A DNA stretch of 64,000 nt from Candidatus Villigracilis proximus (lineage in GTDB: Bacteria; Chloroflexota; Anaerolineae; Anaerolineales; Villigracilaceae). Position 1 is the stretch's first letter; every line of letters starts with the position of its first letter. Made by a program: the position numbers and the translations under genes. The stretch is from NCBI GenBank assembly GCA_016715195.1, contig JADKBB010000006.1, positions 76,768-140,767 on the forward strand, given 5' to 3'. The notes beneath the pieces are model-generated. The model ran no database searches. It had not been told where the DNA came from and saw nothing but the letters and a program-made list of their open reading frames with translations. Below, piece after piece: positions 46,218 to 54,811 of this stretch.

Positions 46218-46637
46218 TTAGAACGGGAACTCATCTTCCGCAGCGGAACCGCCGTCGGAAGAAACAGTGTCAACTTCCTGCGAATGATTGTTGTTCGAAT
46301 CGCGTCGGTCGCCCAGCATCATCATCTCGTTGGCAACGATCTCCACACTGGTATGCTTCTGACCTTCTTTATCATCCCAGCGGCGGGTTTGCAGGCGTCC
46401 TTCAACATAAACCTGCTGGCCCTTTACAAGATATTGCTTGCAAATTTCTGCGAGATTTCCCCAGGCCACCACATTGAACCATTCGGTTTCGCTGTGACGT
46501 TCCCCGTCCGCGCTATTCCACGTACGGCTCACTGCCACAGAAAAAGTGGTCACGGGTTTTCCTGAAGGGGTGTAGCGCATCTCGGGGTCTTTCCCAAGAT
46601 GTCCAATGATCTGAACTTTATTAAGGCCTCGGCTCAT
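46218..46637 (-). CDS. ssb: Single-stranded DNA-binding protein
   Basis: 139 residues: an OB fold (MSRGLNKVQIIGHLGKDPEMR; TFSVAVSRTWNSADGE; WFNVVAWGNLAEICKQYLVKG), a short acidic/Ser-rich tail, and the partner-binding tip DEFPF at the C-terminus. It binds ssDNA during replication and repair and recruits partners through that tip. It lies between rpsF and rpsR, as in most bacteria. Confidence 0.97.
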   Translation of the reverse strand: MSRGLNKVQIIGHLGKDPEMRYTPSGKPVTTFSVAVSRTWNSADGERHSETEWFNVVAWGNLAEICKQYLVKGQQVYVEGRLQTRRWDDKEGQKHTSVEIVANEMMMLGDRRDSNNNHSQEVDTVSSDGGSAAEDEFPF

Positions 46638-46680
46638 ATGGAATCTCCTTGATAAAAATTACCGGGCAAAGCGACAACAA

Positions 46681-46977
46681 TTATGCAGCAACAGCAACAG
46701 CGACAGAAAGCATGTGACGCAACAGCGTTTCCTGGAAACGCAGATTGCGTTCGAGCTCGGATGTAGCGGCAGGGCTCATGGTCATGTTCAACAAAACGAA
46801 CTGACCTTCGCGCTGCTTCTTGATGATGTAGGCCAGCTTGCGACGGCCCCAAATATCAACCTTGTCTACTGTACCGCCCGAATCACTGATCCAACCTTTC
46901 ACCTTCTCGACCACGCCGTTAAAAGCGGCTTCGTCCAGATCGGGCTGGATAACACAAATTAATTCATACTTACGCAT
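46681..46977 (-). CDS. rpsF: 30S ribosomal protein S6
   Basis: 98 residues with the S6 pattern MRKYELICVIQPDLDE, VDIWGRRKLAYIIKKQREGQFVLLN split here by strand, and RFQETLLRHMLSVA. First gene of rpsF-ssb-rpsR, with a strong AAAGGAGG before the ATG. It lies 43 nt upstream of ssb. A candidate autoregulatory hairpin sits in its leader. Confidence 0.97.
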   Translation of the reverse strand: MRKYELICVIQPDLDEAAFNGVVEKVKGWISDSGGTVDKVDIWGRRKLAYIIKKQREGQFVLLNMTMSPAATSELERNLRFQETLLRHMLSVAVAVAA

Positions 46978-47003
46978 AGGGAAAACCTCCTTTCCATGGG
47001 TTT

Positions 47004-47035
47004 GTTCCTATTCAAGCCGTAGGCTTGCCGGGAAC
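47004..47035 (-). promoter_or_regulatory. Candidate S6:S18 autoregulatory leader hairpin
   Basis: On the minus strand GTTCC pairs with GGAAC around an inner CAAGCC/GGCTTG stem with a TAC loop; CGG is unpaired on the 5' side and AATA on the 3' side. The bulged CCGG next to the stem recalls the S6:S18-binding leader motif known upstream of rpsF. Position fits, about 30 nt before the ribosome site. The motif match is by eye only. Confidence 0.4.
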
Positions 47036-47064
47036 GGAAAGCACGTTATTTGAAGACGTACTAT

Positions 47065-47070
47065 TTTATA
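47065..47070 (-). promoter_or_regulatory. -10 element of the rpsF operon
   Basis: TATAAA on the minus strand about 90 nt before rpsF, upstream of the leader hairpin. The -35 region is weak. Confidence 0.4.
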
Positions 47071-47219
47071 GAGCGGACGGAGTTTACCACAGGAATCTTT
47101 TTTTTGGGATGAAACCCTGCTTCGCTCTTAACTGAAACTCGCCTCTGCGAAGGGTTTTCGATTTGGAGTCCATCAGCTTGCTGATGAATAGTACAAACAA
47201 GCTTATAATGGCTCACAGT

Positions 47220-47283
47220 AGACTTCGGAAATCTTTTAAGAGACTCTTTTACCTGAATGCTTCCAGGCAGATTTCCGAAGTCT
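47220..47283 (-). repeat. 64-nt paired-palindrome element, copy C
   Basis: Arms AGACTTCGGAAATCT (47220-47234) and AGATTTCCGAAGTCT (47269-47283), an exact inverted pair with a compensating change relative to copies A and B, and the same 49-nt spacing. The interior aligns to copies A and B when read on the minus strand. It lies between the PHP gene and the rpsF promoter. Confidence 0.85.
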
Positions 47284-47293
47284 GATTTTTCCA

Positions 47294-48355
47294 CTACCGC
47301 ACATAGATCGGATTGCTATAGATCCACCCGCGCAGTTTTCCGAGATACCTGCGATAGACTTCGATGCGATATACGCCTGGTTCGGTGGTGATGTGCGCGC
47401 AGGAGAGTCCCTTCTTCCAGGTTTTGATCACCACCCCATCCTTCAGCAAGCGGATTTCCGCCTCGGAGGGAATCCGCGCCTGTAAAGTGACTCCGCCTTT
47501 CGCGGGGATTTCATCGCCCATGATCGCAGTTTTATCCATTCCCTGCGCGGTGAAGTGAAATCCGCGAGTGGGAGCGGGGAGATCATACCCAACGAAGCAG
47601 TGACCCTTTTCCAGCGCGGTATAGATCGCTTTTTTATCCGCATTCACATCCCCGATTAAAGAGTCCGTTAGAATGACATGTGTATTTACGGTGCGGAAGT
47701 GAAATTCATACGGAAAGATGACGCGGCTGATCGGCCCCAGACTCATGTGCAGCGCGTGCGCATCCGAGCCGCCGATCGCCACCACCCGTTGACCGTACCC
47801 CAGCAGTTCATCCCATTTCGCGATTGTGTTTGGAATGGGGTGGTGCGCCACAAGCGCCGGGAACAGGGCATAGAACGCGCCATGCAATTTGGTCGGCACG
47901 ATTGTCTTTAGTTCGCTCAGTGAGTTCCATAATTCAATGCCCGTATAATTTTGCACCGACCAATCTTCCCACGAAATATCTGTCTCTCGAAATGCAGCAG
48001 CTTCCGGGTCGTCGGGATGCGCCAGAAAGGCAAGTCCGCCCGCATCGCGCACTTTGTTGATCAACAACTGCGGACTTTCTGCAAATGTCGCCATTTCATG
48101 GCCGGCATTAAATACCAATAGATGATTTTTCTGCGGGTCACGCGCCTGGTCGTGTACTTCCTCCCCGATCAGCATCAATATTTTTTTGTTCTTCTCTTTA
48201 TAATATCCTTCAAAGCCCTGTACCAATATATTGTGGTCGGTCACGATCACCACGTCCACGCCAGCGGTGAAGGCTGCTTTGGCAATATCACGGTGTAAGC
48301 CGCTTCCATCAGAGTATCTGGTGTGCATGTGCAGGTTGACGACGACTTCGTGCAT
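47294..48355 (-). CDS. PHP-domain metal-dependent phosphoesterase
   Basis: 353 residues. Metal-binding PHP motifs: NLHMHTRYSDGSG, VVIVTDHNI, LIGEEVHD, FLAHPDDP and GGSDAHALHM. A C-terminal beta domain (about 270-353) resembles an Ig-like fold (VTLQARIPSEAEIRLLKDG). PHP proteins hydrolyse phosphoesters, for example of nucleotides or histidinol; no specific substrate can be read. Divergent from secG. Confidence 0.85.
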   Translation of the reverse strand: MHEVVVNLHMHTRYSDGSGLHRDIAKAAFTAGVDVVIVTDHNILVQGFEGYYKEKNKKILMLIGEEVHDQARDPQKNHLLVFNAGHEMATFAESPQLLINKVRDAGGLAFLAHPDDPEAAAFRETDISWEDWSVQNYTGIELWNSLSELKTIVPTKLHGAFYALFPALVAHHPIPNTIAKWDELLGYGQRVVAIGGSDAHALHMSLGPISRVIFPYEFHFRTVNTHVILTDSLIGDVNADKKAIYTALEKGHCFVGYDLPAPTRGFHFTAQGMDKTAIMGDEIPAKGGVTLQARIPSEAEIRLLKDGVVIKTWKKGLSCAHITTEPGVYRIEVYRRYLGKLRGWIYSNPIYVR

Positions 48356-48430
48356 AAATTCCTCTTTATCGTTTTTTCCTTTTCCAAATTAATGAAGAAA
48401 GGGAATTTTTTTATTGGCCTGAACCCCTTG

Positions 48431-48460
48431 TTGACGATTCGCTTCGGAAACAGGTATAAT
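48431..48460 (+). promoter_or_regulatory. secG promoter
   Basis: TTGACG (48431-48436) and TATAAT (48455-48460) with an 18-nt spacer, 30 nt upstream of the secG start. It is the best sigma-70-type match in the window. Confidence 0.8.
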
Positions 48461-48490
48461 TTGCCCGCTAATTTCAAGGAGGCACATCGT

Positions 48491-48712
48491 ATGAGTATGT
48501 TTTTGAATATCGCGTTGATTATAACCTCAGTGGGTTTGATCGCTGGCGTTATCCTGCAAAGTAAAGGCGCAGGGTTGGGCGGCCTGACCGGCGCGGACAC
48601 GGGTGGTGTGTTCACCGCCCGCCGTGGCATTGAGCGTATCCTGTTTTGGGTAACGATCGTATTGGCTGTGATCTTTTTTGGTCTCGTCATCGCTATCATT
48701 CTCGTCGGATAA
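48491..48712 (+). CDS. secG: Protein translocase subunit SecG
   Basis: 73 residues with two membrane helices (about 3-23 and 50-71) joined by the conserved loop LQSKGAGLGGLTGADTGG and a basic ARRGIERIL turn, the SecG signature. It assists SecYEG export. AAGGAGG (48476-48482) lies 8 nt before the ATG at 48491; an in-frame frame extends upstream but has no ribosome site. Followed by a terminator. Confidence 0.95.
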   Translation: MSMFLNIALIITSVGLIAGVILQSKGAGLGGLTGADTGGVFTARRGIERILFWVTIVLAVIFFGLVIAIILVG

Positions 48713-48727
48713 GAATCTCTAGCCTGT

Positions 48728-48779
48728 AAAGGCCGCCGGGTCTTTGCCCTAAACGCGGGGCGGCGGCGGCCTTTCTTTA
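48728..48779 (+). terminator. Terminator after secG
   Basis: GGCCGCCG and CGGCGGCC arms around a GC-rich loop, followed by TTTCTTTAT. Confidence 0.75.
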
Positions 48780-48794
48780 TTTCCCCAACTTATT

Positions 48795-50484
48795 ATGAAA
48801 AGATTACGCTGGCAGATTTTGGTTGTAGCGGTCACGATCGTGATCGTAGCTTTGCTATTGCTCAGCCAACAACCAGTAAGTATTGTGACCTCGCCCGAAG
48901 CCGCGTCTGGTGGTATTTATACCGAAGCGCTGATCGGTTCCATGGGGCGGCTTAATCCCATGTTGGATTGGAACAACTCTGCAGATCGCGATGTCAATCG
49001 CCTGATCTTTAGCGGATTGATCCGTTTTGACTCGCATGGCCTGCCCCAGCCCGATCTGGCTGAATCGTGGGGAACCTCCTCCGATGGCACTCTCTATAAT
49101 TTCTCGATCAGACCGGGCGCTGTCTGGCATGACGGCGAACCTGTCACCGCGGATGATGTTATCTTCACCATTGAATTGATCAAGAGTTCCGGCTCTCTTT
49201 TTCCACAGGACATCAAAGACTTGTGGTCTCAAATTGAGATAAAAAGATTTAACGACAAGACTCTGCAATTCAAACTCCCTGAACCATTTTCTCCGTTTTT
49301 GGATTACGTCACCTTTGGCATATTGCCCAAACATCTGCTCGAAACAGTCCCGGCTGACCAGCTTGCCAATGCTGAATTTAATTTACAGCCGATCGGCACT
49401 GGTCCCTATAAATTTGACCGCATCCTAACCAGCGGCGGCCAGATTTCCGGCGTCGTGCTTAACGTCAACAAGATTATTATTTACCCGCGCCGTTCATTGA
49501 GCAGGTTGTTTTCCGCTTTACCCCAATTCTGCCGCCGCCTTTGATGCCTATCAGCAGGGTGAAGTGCTTGGCGTGAGTCAGCTCACCAATGATGTTTTAC
49601 AGCAGGCATTGATCGAGCCGGCGTTTTCAGTCTATACCAGCCGTTTGCCGCAAATGGGACTGGTCTTCTTAAACCTTAACAATCCCGGCGTGCCATTCCT
49701 GCAAAGTGAAAAAGTACGGCGCGCGCTTTTACTGGGCGTCAATCGTAAAAATATAGTTTCGCACATCATGCAGGGACAAGCCATCATCGCTGACGGTCCT
49801 ATTTTGCCGGGCTCATGGGCTTACTATGATGAGATCGAAAAATTTGACTACGACCCCGATGCCGCCGCAGTATTACTTAAAGAAGATGGATATGCAATTC
49901 CCGCTGGCGGGGGGGATGTGCGCGCCAAAGACGGTCAATTCTTAAGCTTTACACTGATACACCCCGATGACACGCTCCACACTCAAATTGCTCAAGCCAT
50001 TCAATCAGATTGGGCTTTGATCGGTGTGCAAATAGAATTGCAAGCGGTTCCTTACGATAGTTTGATCAATGATTTCCTCACAACTCGAAATTATCAAGCC
50101 GTGCTTGCCGACTTGAACACTGCGCGCACGCCCGACCCAGACCCCTATCTCTTCTGGCATCAATCTGAAGCCACCGGCGGACAGAACTACTCCCAATGGG
50201 ACAATCGTACGGCCAGTGAATTCCTCGAGACTGCGCGTACCGCAACGAACTTTGAAGATCGCGCGCGTTTGTACCGCAATTTCCAGGTTTTGTTTGCCAA
50301 GGATATGCCTTCACTGCCTTTATATTATCCCGTCTATTCCTATGGCGTGGATGTGCAAGTGCAGGGTGTTCAAGTTGCTCCCATGTTGTATGATGTTAGC
50401 GATCGTTTTGCCCTCATTGCAGAGTGGTTCCTCGTCACGCGCCGCACTCTGGAACAAACCCCTGTGCCGACCCTTGTCCCTTAA
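48795..50484 (+). CDS. Peptide/oligosaccharide ABC transporter substrate-binding protein (SBP_bac_5), frameshifted
   Basis: About 560 residues. One N-terminal hydrophobic segment (about 5-25), without a lipobox Cys, suggests a membrane-anchored exported protein. The binding domain starts YTEALIGSMGRLNPMLDWN and has FDSHGLPQPDLAESWG, VWHDGEPVTADDVIFTIE and, later, KVRRALLLGVNRKNIV. Two indels divide it: an extra T near 49471-49480 and a missing T near 49518; between them the true frame reads PFIEQVVFRFYPNSAAAFD. No permease genes are adjacent, so this could be an orphan receptor. Confidence 0.85.
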
Positions 50485-50553
50485 TTTTTGTGCAGCGAAG
50501 AAAATAAAGATATCCTCGTTAAAAAATGACAACCGTTTCAAGGAGCGATCATC

Positions 50554-51921
50554 ATGTCTGATGCAAAAAAGGCCATTGCATATGCCCACGAAAACCGTGA
50601 GCGTTTTACCAAAGAATTATCTGAATTCATCAAGATCGAATCCATCTCCACTGATGATGCCTACAAGGCTCAAGTCACACAGGCCGCTGAATGGGCTGCC
50701 GCTCACCTGCGGACTATTGGCATCGAAAATGTAAAGCTCATGCCTACCGGCGGACATCCCGTTGTGTATGGTGACTTGCTCAAGAAACCCGGCGCGCCCA
50801 CCGTCTTGATCTACGGACATTACGATGTGCAGCCCGTTGACCCGATCGAACTCTGGGAAACCGCGCCTTTTGACGCAGTCGTAAAAGGTGACTATCTTTT
50901 CGCGCGCGGCTCTTCAGACATGAAGGGACAAGTGATGGCAACCATAAACGCCGTGGAAGCCATCATGAAGACCGGCGATTTCCCCGTCAACTTAAAGTTC
51001 ATGCTCGAAGGCGAAGAAGAAATCGGCTCAATGAACATGGGAAATTTCCTCCCTAAACACAAAGATCTGTTCAAAGCTGACTTTTGTCTAAACCCCGATG
51101 CCGGCGCGATCTCAGCCGACGAACCGACCATCACCTTCGGTCTGCGCGGACTTGCTTATTTTGAATTGCATGTCTACGGCCCGCCGCGTGATCTGCACTC
51201 CGGTCTGTTTGGCGGTACCGTCCACAACCCCGCACAGGCATTGGCCGAATTAATTGCAGGTATGCACGATGCCAATGGCACAGTCACCCTGCCCGGCTTT
51301 TATGACTCTGTGCGTGTCGTCACCGATCAGGAACGCGAAGACACCGCAAAACTTCCCACAACTCCTGAAAGTTATTTACAGCAAACAGGCGTCCCTGCAT
51401 TGTGGGGTGAAAAAGAATTCACGCCCGCATTACGCACAGGCGCACGTCCCACACTTGAAATCAACGGCCTGCTCTCCGGTTGGACAGGTCCCGGTTCAAA
51501 GACCGTTCTTCCCGCCCGCGCCATGGCAAAAATTTCCTGCCGCCTCGTGCCAGATCAAGACCCCGCGATCGTTGAAAAGCAACTTAAACAATATCTTGAA
51601 GAACACGCGCCGAAGACCATCACATGGGAAGTGAAACCCCTGCACGATAGTCCGTGGGCCATCACCGATACCAACACCGCCGGCGTGCGTGCTCTGGATG
51701 CCGCCATGGAAACTGTTTGGGGCAGAAAGCCTTTATATCGCCGTGAAGGCGGCTCAATTGGTGTCGTTGCCATGCTGCAAAATATCTGCGGCGTTGAATC
51801 AGGCCTTGTCGGCGGCGGTCTGCCCGATGACAATATCCACTCGCCAAATGAACGTATGCACCTGCCAACCTGGCACAAGAACATGGATGCGTTTATCCAT
51901 TTCTTTTTCAACATGAAATAA
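50554..51921 (+). CDS. M20 family dipeptidase
   Basis: 455-residue cytoplasmic metallopeptidase. Zinc ligands and catalytic residues: LIYGHYDVQPVDP (His and Asp), ARGSSDMKGQ (bridging Asp), EGEEEIGS (catalytic Glu and ligand) and NPDAG. The lid/dimer domain follows (PPRDLHSGLFGG, about 205-380), and near the end GLPDDNIHSPNERM supplies the last His. Related enzymes cleave dipeptides such as carnosine or Cys-Gly. AAGGAGC precedes the ATG. Confidence 0.93.
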   Translation: MSDAKKAIAYAHENRERFTKELSEFIKIESISTDDAYKAQVTQAAEWAAAHLRTIGIENVKLMPTGGHPVVYGDLLKKPGAPTVLIYGHYDVQPVDPIELWETAPFDAVVKGDYLFARGSSDMKGQVMATINAVEAIMKTGDFPVNLKFMLEGEEEIGSMNMGNFLPKHKDLFKADFCLNPDAGAISADEPTITFGLRGLAYFELHVYGPPRDLHSGLFGGTVHNPAQALAELIAGMHDANGTVTLPGFYDSVRVVTDQEREDTAKLPTTPESYLQQTGVPALWGEKEFTPALRTGARPTLEINGLLSGWTGPGSKTVLPARAMAKISCRLVPDQDPAIVEKQLKQYLEEHAPKTITWEVKPLHDSPWAITDTNTAGVRALDAAMETVWGRKPLYRREGGSIGVVAMLQNICGVESGLVGGGLPDDNIHSPNERMHLPTWHKNMDAFIHFFFNMK

Positions 51922-51934
51922 TATCTCTATGGAG

Positions 51935-51958
51935 TCCGGGAGCTTGCTCCCGGATTTT
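51935..51958 (+). terminator. Terminator after the M20 peptidase
   Basis: TCCGGGAGC and GCTCCCGGA around TT, then TTTT. Confidence 0.85.
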
Positions 51959-51979
51959 AAAAAATAATCAAAGGAATCA

Positions 51980-52873
51980 ATGGAAGATAGAATCATCACC
52001 TACGGCGGACAAGCAGTTATTGAAGGCGTCATGATGCGCGGGCAAAAAGCATATGCGGTTGCCATGCGCGCGCCTGATGGCACGATCGCAATTCATACAG
52101 AAAAACTTGCCAACGTTTATCGTTCAGGCATTACCAAAATCCCCTTTCTGCGCGGCTCCATTCTTTTATGGGATGCCCTCGGACTCGGAATGCGCGCCCT
52201 CACACTTTCTGCAAACACCCAAACCGGTGAGGATGAAAAATTGGAAGGTCCGGCTCTTTACTTAACGTTGGGCCTGTCTCTCACCATGGGCATTGGACTC
52301 TTCTTTTTGCTTCCCGCTGCACTGGGTGGGTGGGCCGAGCATCTCTTGCAAAGTAAAATCCCATCCTCCGGCCTGTGGATCGGCAACCTGCTTGAAGGTG
52401 TCCTGCGCCTGCTCTTCTTCATTGGCTACATCTGGGGCATCAGTTTCATGCCCGATGTAACGCGCCTCTTCATGTATCACGGCGCCGAACATAAAACCAT
52501 CAACGCCTTTGAAGCCGGCGCAGAGCTGACTCCCGAAGTCGTGGCAAATTATCCGATCGAACATGCACGCTGCGGCACAGCCTTCCTGCTAACTTTGGTT
52601 TTACTTTCCATTCTGGTATTTACAGCATTAGGCCCCATGTCAATTGGATGGCGGCTTGCAACCCGCATTTTATTCATCCCCATTCTGGCTGGCATCTCCA
52701 TCGAATACATCCGCTGGACGGCAAATCATTTGAAAAATCCATTTGTTCAAATGTTGATCAAGCCCAACCTTGCCATGCAGCACCTCACCACCCGCACCCC
52801 CGACCTGACCATGTTGGAAGTTGCGATTGCATCATTTCAGTCCATGCGCAAGGCAGAGCAGGAAATCGCGTAA
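51980..52873 (+). CDS. DUF1385 membrane protein (YqhQ-like)
   Basis: 297 residues. The family hallmark YGGQAVIEGVMMRG is at the N-terminus. Four or so hydrophobic helices follow (about 95-120, 140-160, 195-225). The central MYHGAEHKTINAFE and YPIEHARCGTAFLL are the other strongly conserved DUF1385 segments. Function unknown. AAAGGA lies before the ATG. Confidence 0.9.
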   Translation: MEDRIITYGGQAVIEGVMMRGQKAYAVAMRAPDGTIAIHTEKLANVYRSGITKIPFLRGSILLWDALGLGMRALTLSANTQTGEDEKLEGPALYLTLGLSLTMGIGLFFLLPAALGGWAEHLLQSKIPSSGLWIGNLLEGVLRLLFFIGYIWGISFMPDVTRLFMYHGAEHKTINAFEAGAELTPEVVANYPIEHARCGTAFLLTLVLLSILVFTALGPMSIGWRLATRILFIPILAGISIEYIRWTANHLKNPFVQMLIKPNLAMQHLTTRTPDLTMLEVAIASFQSMRKAEQEIA

Positions 52874-52893
52874 GACAAAAAAATTATTTGCAG

Positions 52894-52927
52894 AAAAGAG
52901 ACAGGCCTCGCCTGTCTCTTTTCTTTT
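52894..52927 (+). terminator. Terminator after DUF1385 gene
   Basis: AAAGAGACAGG and CCTGTCTCTTT around CCTCG, followed by TTCTTTT. Confidence 0.88.
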
Positions 52928-53055
52928 TAATCCGGTCTTACTTCATCAAAACAAAGAAGGTGTTTTTTTAAAGGATAGTCTATTTAAAGATGACTCTTTT
53001 ACTTTTTAACTCAAGTTGCTACTCGTGGTTCCTGACCTGTTTTTAATTTGGGTTT

Positions 53056-53119
53056 CTTAACGCAAAGTCACCAGGGTGTAATGTTTTTTCTTTGCGACTC
53101 TGCGCCTTTGCGTTAAAAG
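53056..53119. repeat. TTAACGCAAAG-type inverted repeat
   Basis: CTTAACGCAAAGTCACC on the left is mirrored by CTTTGCGCCTTTGCGTTAAAAG-like units on the right, with a T-rich centre. It resembles the other paired-arm intergenic repeats in form, not in sequence. Confidence 0.55.
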
Positions 53120-53501
53120 TTTATGTAAATTCTGCAAGGTGGCAGCTTGGATTTTTTAAGAATATGCCCATACTGGACGAGCGTTGTCTGTTTTTTTCTT
53201 TAGCAATTATGTTGCAATATCGCCGTAACTTTGCTGTAACGCAATAAACAGAAGCACAGTCATACAATAGAAAAAACAAATATTCCATGTTTGTTTATAG
53301 CTGGCGGGAATGTTGTTATCTTGAAGATTGTTTGTTTAAGACAAAGATGGCTGGCCTGCCTTAATCGCATGATCCGCCTCCGGGACACTCAGGAGGAAAA
53401 CAAATCATATTCGGAGGTGTAATGAAGGAATAGTAAAAAGGTTTTGATCATTTGTATTTTTGTTTTGTAAATTTATGTTTCTAAAAAAGGAGAATATAAC
53501 C

Positions 53502-54752
53502 ATGAAGTCCAAATATCTGTTTCAAGCATTTGTCCTGCTTGCCATGTTGTTTAGCACGATGGGCACCAGTCAGCAGGTACAGGCCAAAGCTGAGTCTCAA
53601 AATGTACGGTCTGTTGAAATTGTCATGCGCAGCCTGACCTATTGGGATGCTGTTTATAGCGGCAATGTAAACTCGAACCGTTATGAAAAATGGCCGCTTA
53701 GCTTTGCCGAGTCTCACAATTTTGCGGTGACTGTCACCACAACCAATGGCGACTTAACCCCCCTGCTCATCCTCCTGGATGAAGCCAATAATGAAATCGC
53801 CAGCGCTGTCGGCACATTGAACAGCAATCAGCCGCTTGGAAATTATTATGTTCAAGTTCAACCCGAAGCAGGAAGCGGCTACTATACCCTGACCATTCGC
53901 GAAATTGTAGTAGATACGACCCCCTCAGTCACCACAACTGTTCTCCCGGTCAGCATTAATATTGATGAGACCGCAACAGCCACTGTCAGTTTGAATAATG
54001 TGCCCGCTTCCGGATACACCAGCGCTGAATTTACTTGTACTTACGATTCCACTCTGGTGCAGGTAAGCAACATCGCTGATTCAGGTCTTTTTGGCGCCGA
54101 TGCGGTTATGGCAGTAAACGGCCCTCAAAACGGAAGTTTCATTGTTGCGCTTGCAGGCAGCAATGGTAATAAGGCGGCCACCAGCGGCGCTGCTTTCACA
54201 TTCAGTGCAAAAGGTTTGGCGGCTGGCAACACAACCGTTGACTGTACTGCTCGTGTTTCGAGCGGTGACAGTATTCTCACAAATGTTGCCTCCACGGGTC
54301 CTGCCAGCCTCGCTATTGTAAGCGTGCCTCCCCCCCCTACCGATGGCACACTTACTGGGCAGGTTTTTGCCAGCAAGTCGGTAACCGTTAGCATGTTCGC
54401 GGAAGGTGTCACACCAGCCCCCGTAGTTACCAACGTCGACGGTACTTTTAGTCTGGCCGCTCCGGCAGGAACTTATACCGTCATCGCAAGCGCCGACGGA
54501 TTCCTTGATGCACAAGGCGCCGCCATCCTCACTGCTGGAAATATAACCATCATGCCCGTTGTCACATTGATCGCTGGTGACATTGATAATAACGATGTCA
54601 TTGACCAATATGACGCCATGACCATTGGCATGAGCTATAACACAGTCAGCCCTGCTGCCGCAGATTTGAATAATGACGGCACCATCAACGTACTTGATCT
54701 GGAAATCGTCGCCAGTAATTACCGCATGTCCGGCGCGCTCGCCTGGCAGTAA
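53502..54752 (+). CDS. Secreted protein with PPC-like, cohesin-like and dockerin-like domains
   Basis: 416 residues. Signal peptide to about residue 30 (MKSKYLFQAFVLLAMLF...). Then a bacterial pre-peptidase-C-like beta domain (about 35-135: SGNVNSNRYEKWPL, GNYYVQVQPEAGSGYY). A cohesin-like domain (about 140-275) has INIDETATATVSLNNVPASG and FTCTYDSTLVQV. A carboxypeptidase-regulatory-like repeat follows (GTYTVIASADGFLDAQG). The C-terminal type-I dockerin has two Ca-binding F-hand repeats, GDIDNNDVIDQYDA and DLNNDGTINVLDLE. The ATG at 53502 has AAGGAGA 8 nt upstream. Cohesin and dockerin on one chain suggests self-association. Confidence 0.82.
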   Translation: MKSKYLFQAFVLLAMLFSTMGTSQQVQAKAESQNVRSVEIVMRSLTYWDAVYSGNVNSNRYEKWPLSFAESHNFAVTVTTTNGDLTPLLILLDEANNEIASAVGTLNSNQPLGNYYVQVQPEAGSGYYTLTIREIVVDTTPSVTTTVLPVSINIDETATATVSLNNVPASGYTSAEFTCTYDSTLVQVSNIADSGLFGADAVMAVNGPQNGSFIVALAGSNGNKAATSGAAFTFSAKGLAAGNTTVDCTARVSSGDSILTNVASTGPASLAIVSVPPPPTDGTLTGQVFASKSVTVSMFAEGVTPAPVVTNVDGTFSLAAPAGTYTVIASADGFLDAQGAAILTAGNITIMPVVTLIAGDIDNNDVIDQYDAMTIGMSYNTVSPAAADLNNDGTINVLDLEIVASNYRMSGALAWQ

Positions 54753-54769
54753 TATCTCATCATAACCTT

Positions 54770-54799
54770 GGGGCGCACTGGAATTCAGTGCGCCCTTCT
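54770..54799 (+). terminator. Terminator after first cohesin/dockerin gene
   Basis: GGGCGCACTG and CAGTGCGCCC around GAATT, then TTCTTC. It lies only about 12 nt before the next start, so read-through is possible. Confidence 0.65.
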
Positions 54800-54811
54800 T
54801 CGGGAGCATCC

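Larger units (their letters stand above)
46978..47293. other. rpsF leader and intergenic repeat region
   Basis: No gene. It holds the rpsF ribosome site, a leader hairpin (47004-47035), the putative rpsF -10 element (47065-47070) and copy C of the paired-palindrome element (47220-47283). Confidence 0.7.
52874..53501 (+). other. Intergenic region with long leader before the cohesin/dockerin cluster
   Basis: 628 nt without a gene. It starts with the DUF1385 terminator (52894-52927). An AACGCAAAG/CTTTGCGTT inverted repeat region spans about 53056-53119. From about 53280 on it probably is a long untranslated leader: CCTCC (53377-53381) can pair with GGAGG (53392-53396), and a second GGAGGTG precedes a three-codon frame ATG AAG GAA TAG around 53421. 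The true ribosome site, AAGGAGA, is just before the gene. Confidence 0.5.

Noticed and set aside
53280..53420. Possible c-di-GMP-I riboswitch before the cohesin/dockerin cluster
   Set aside because: AAGACAAAG followed by GGCTGGCCTGCC recalls parts of that aptamer, but the order and spacing of conserved residues do not fit and the first arm is missing.
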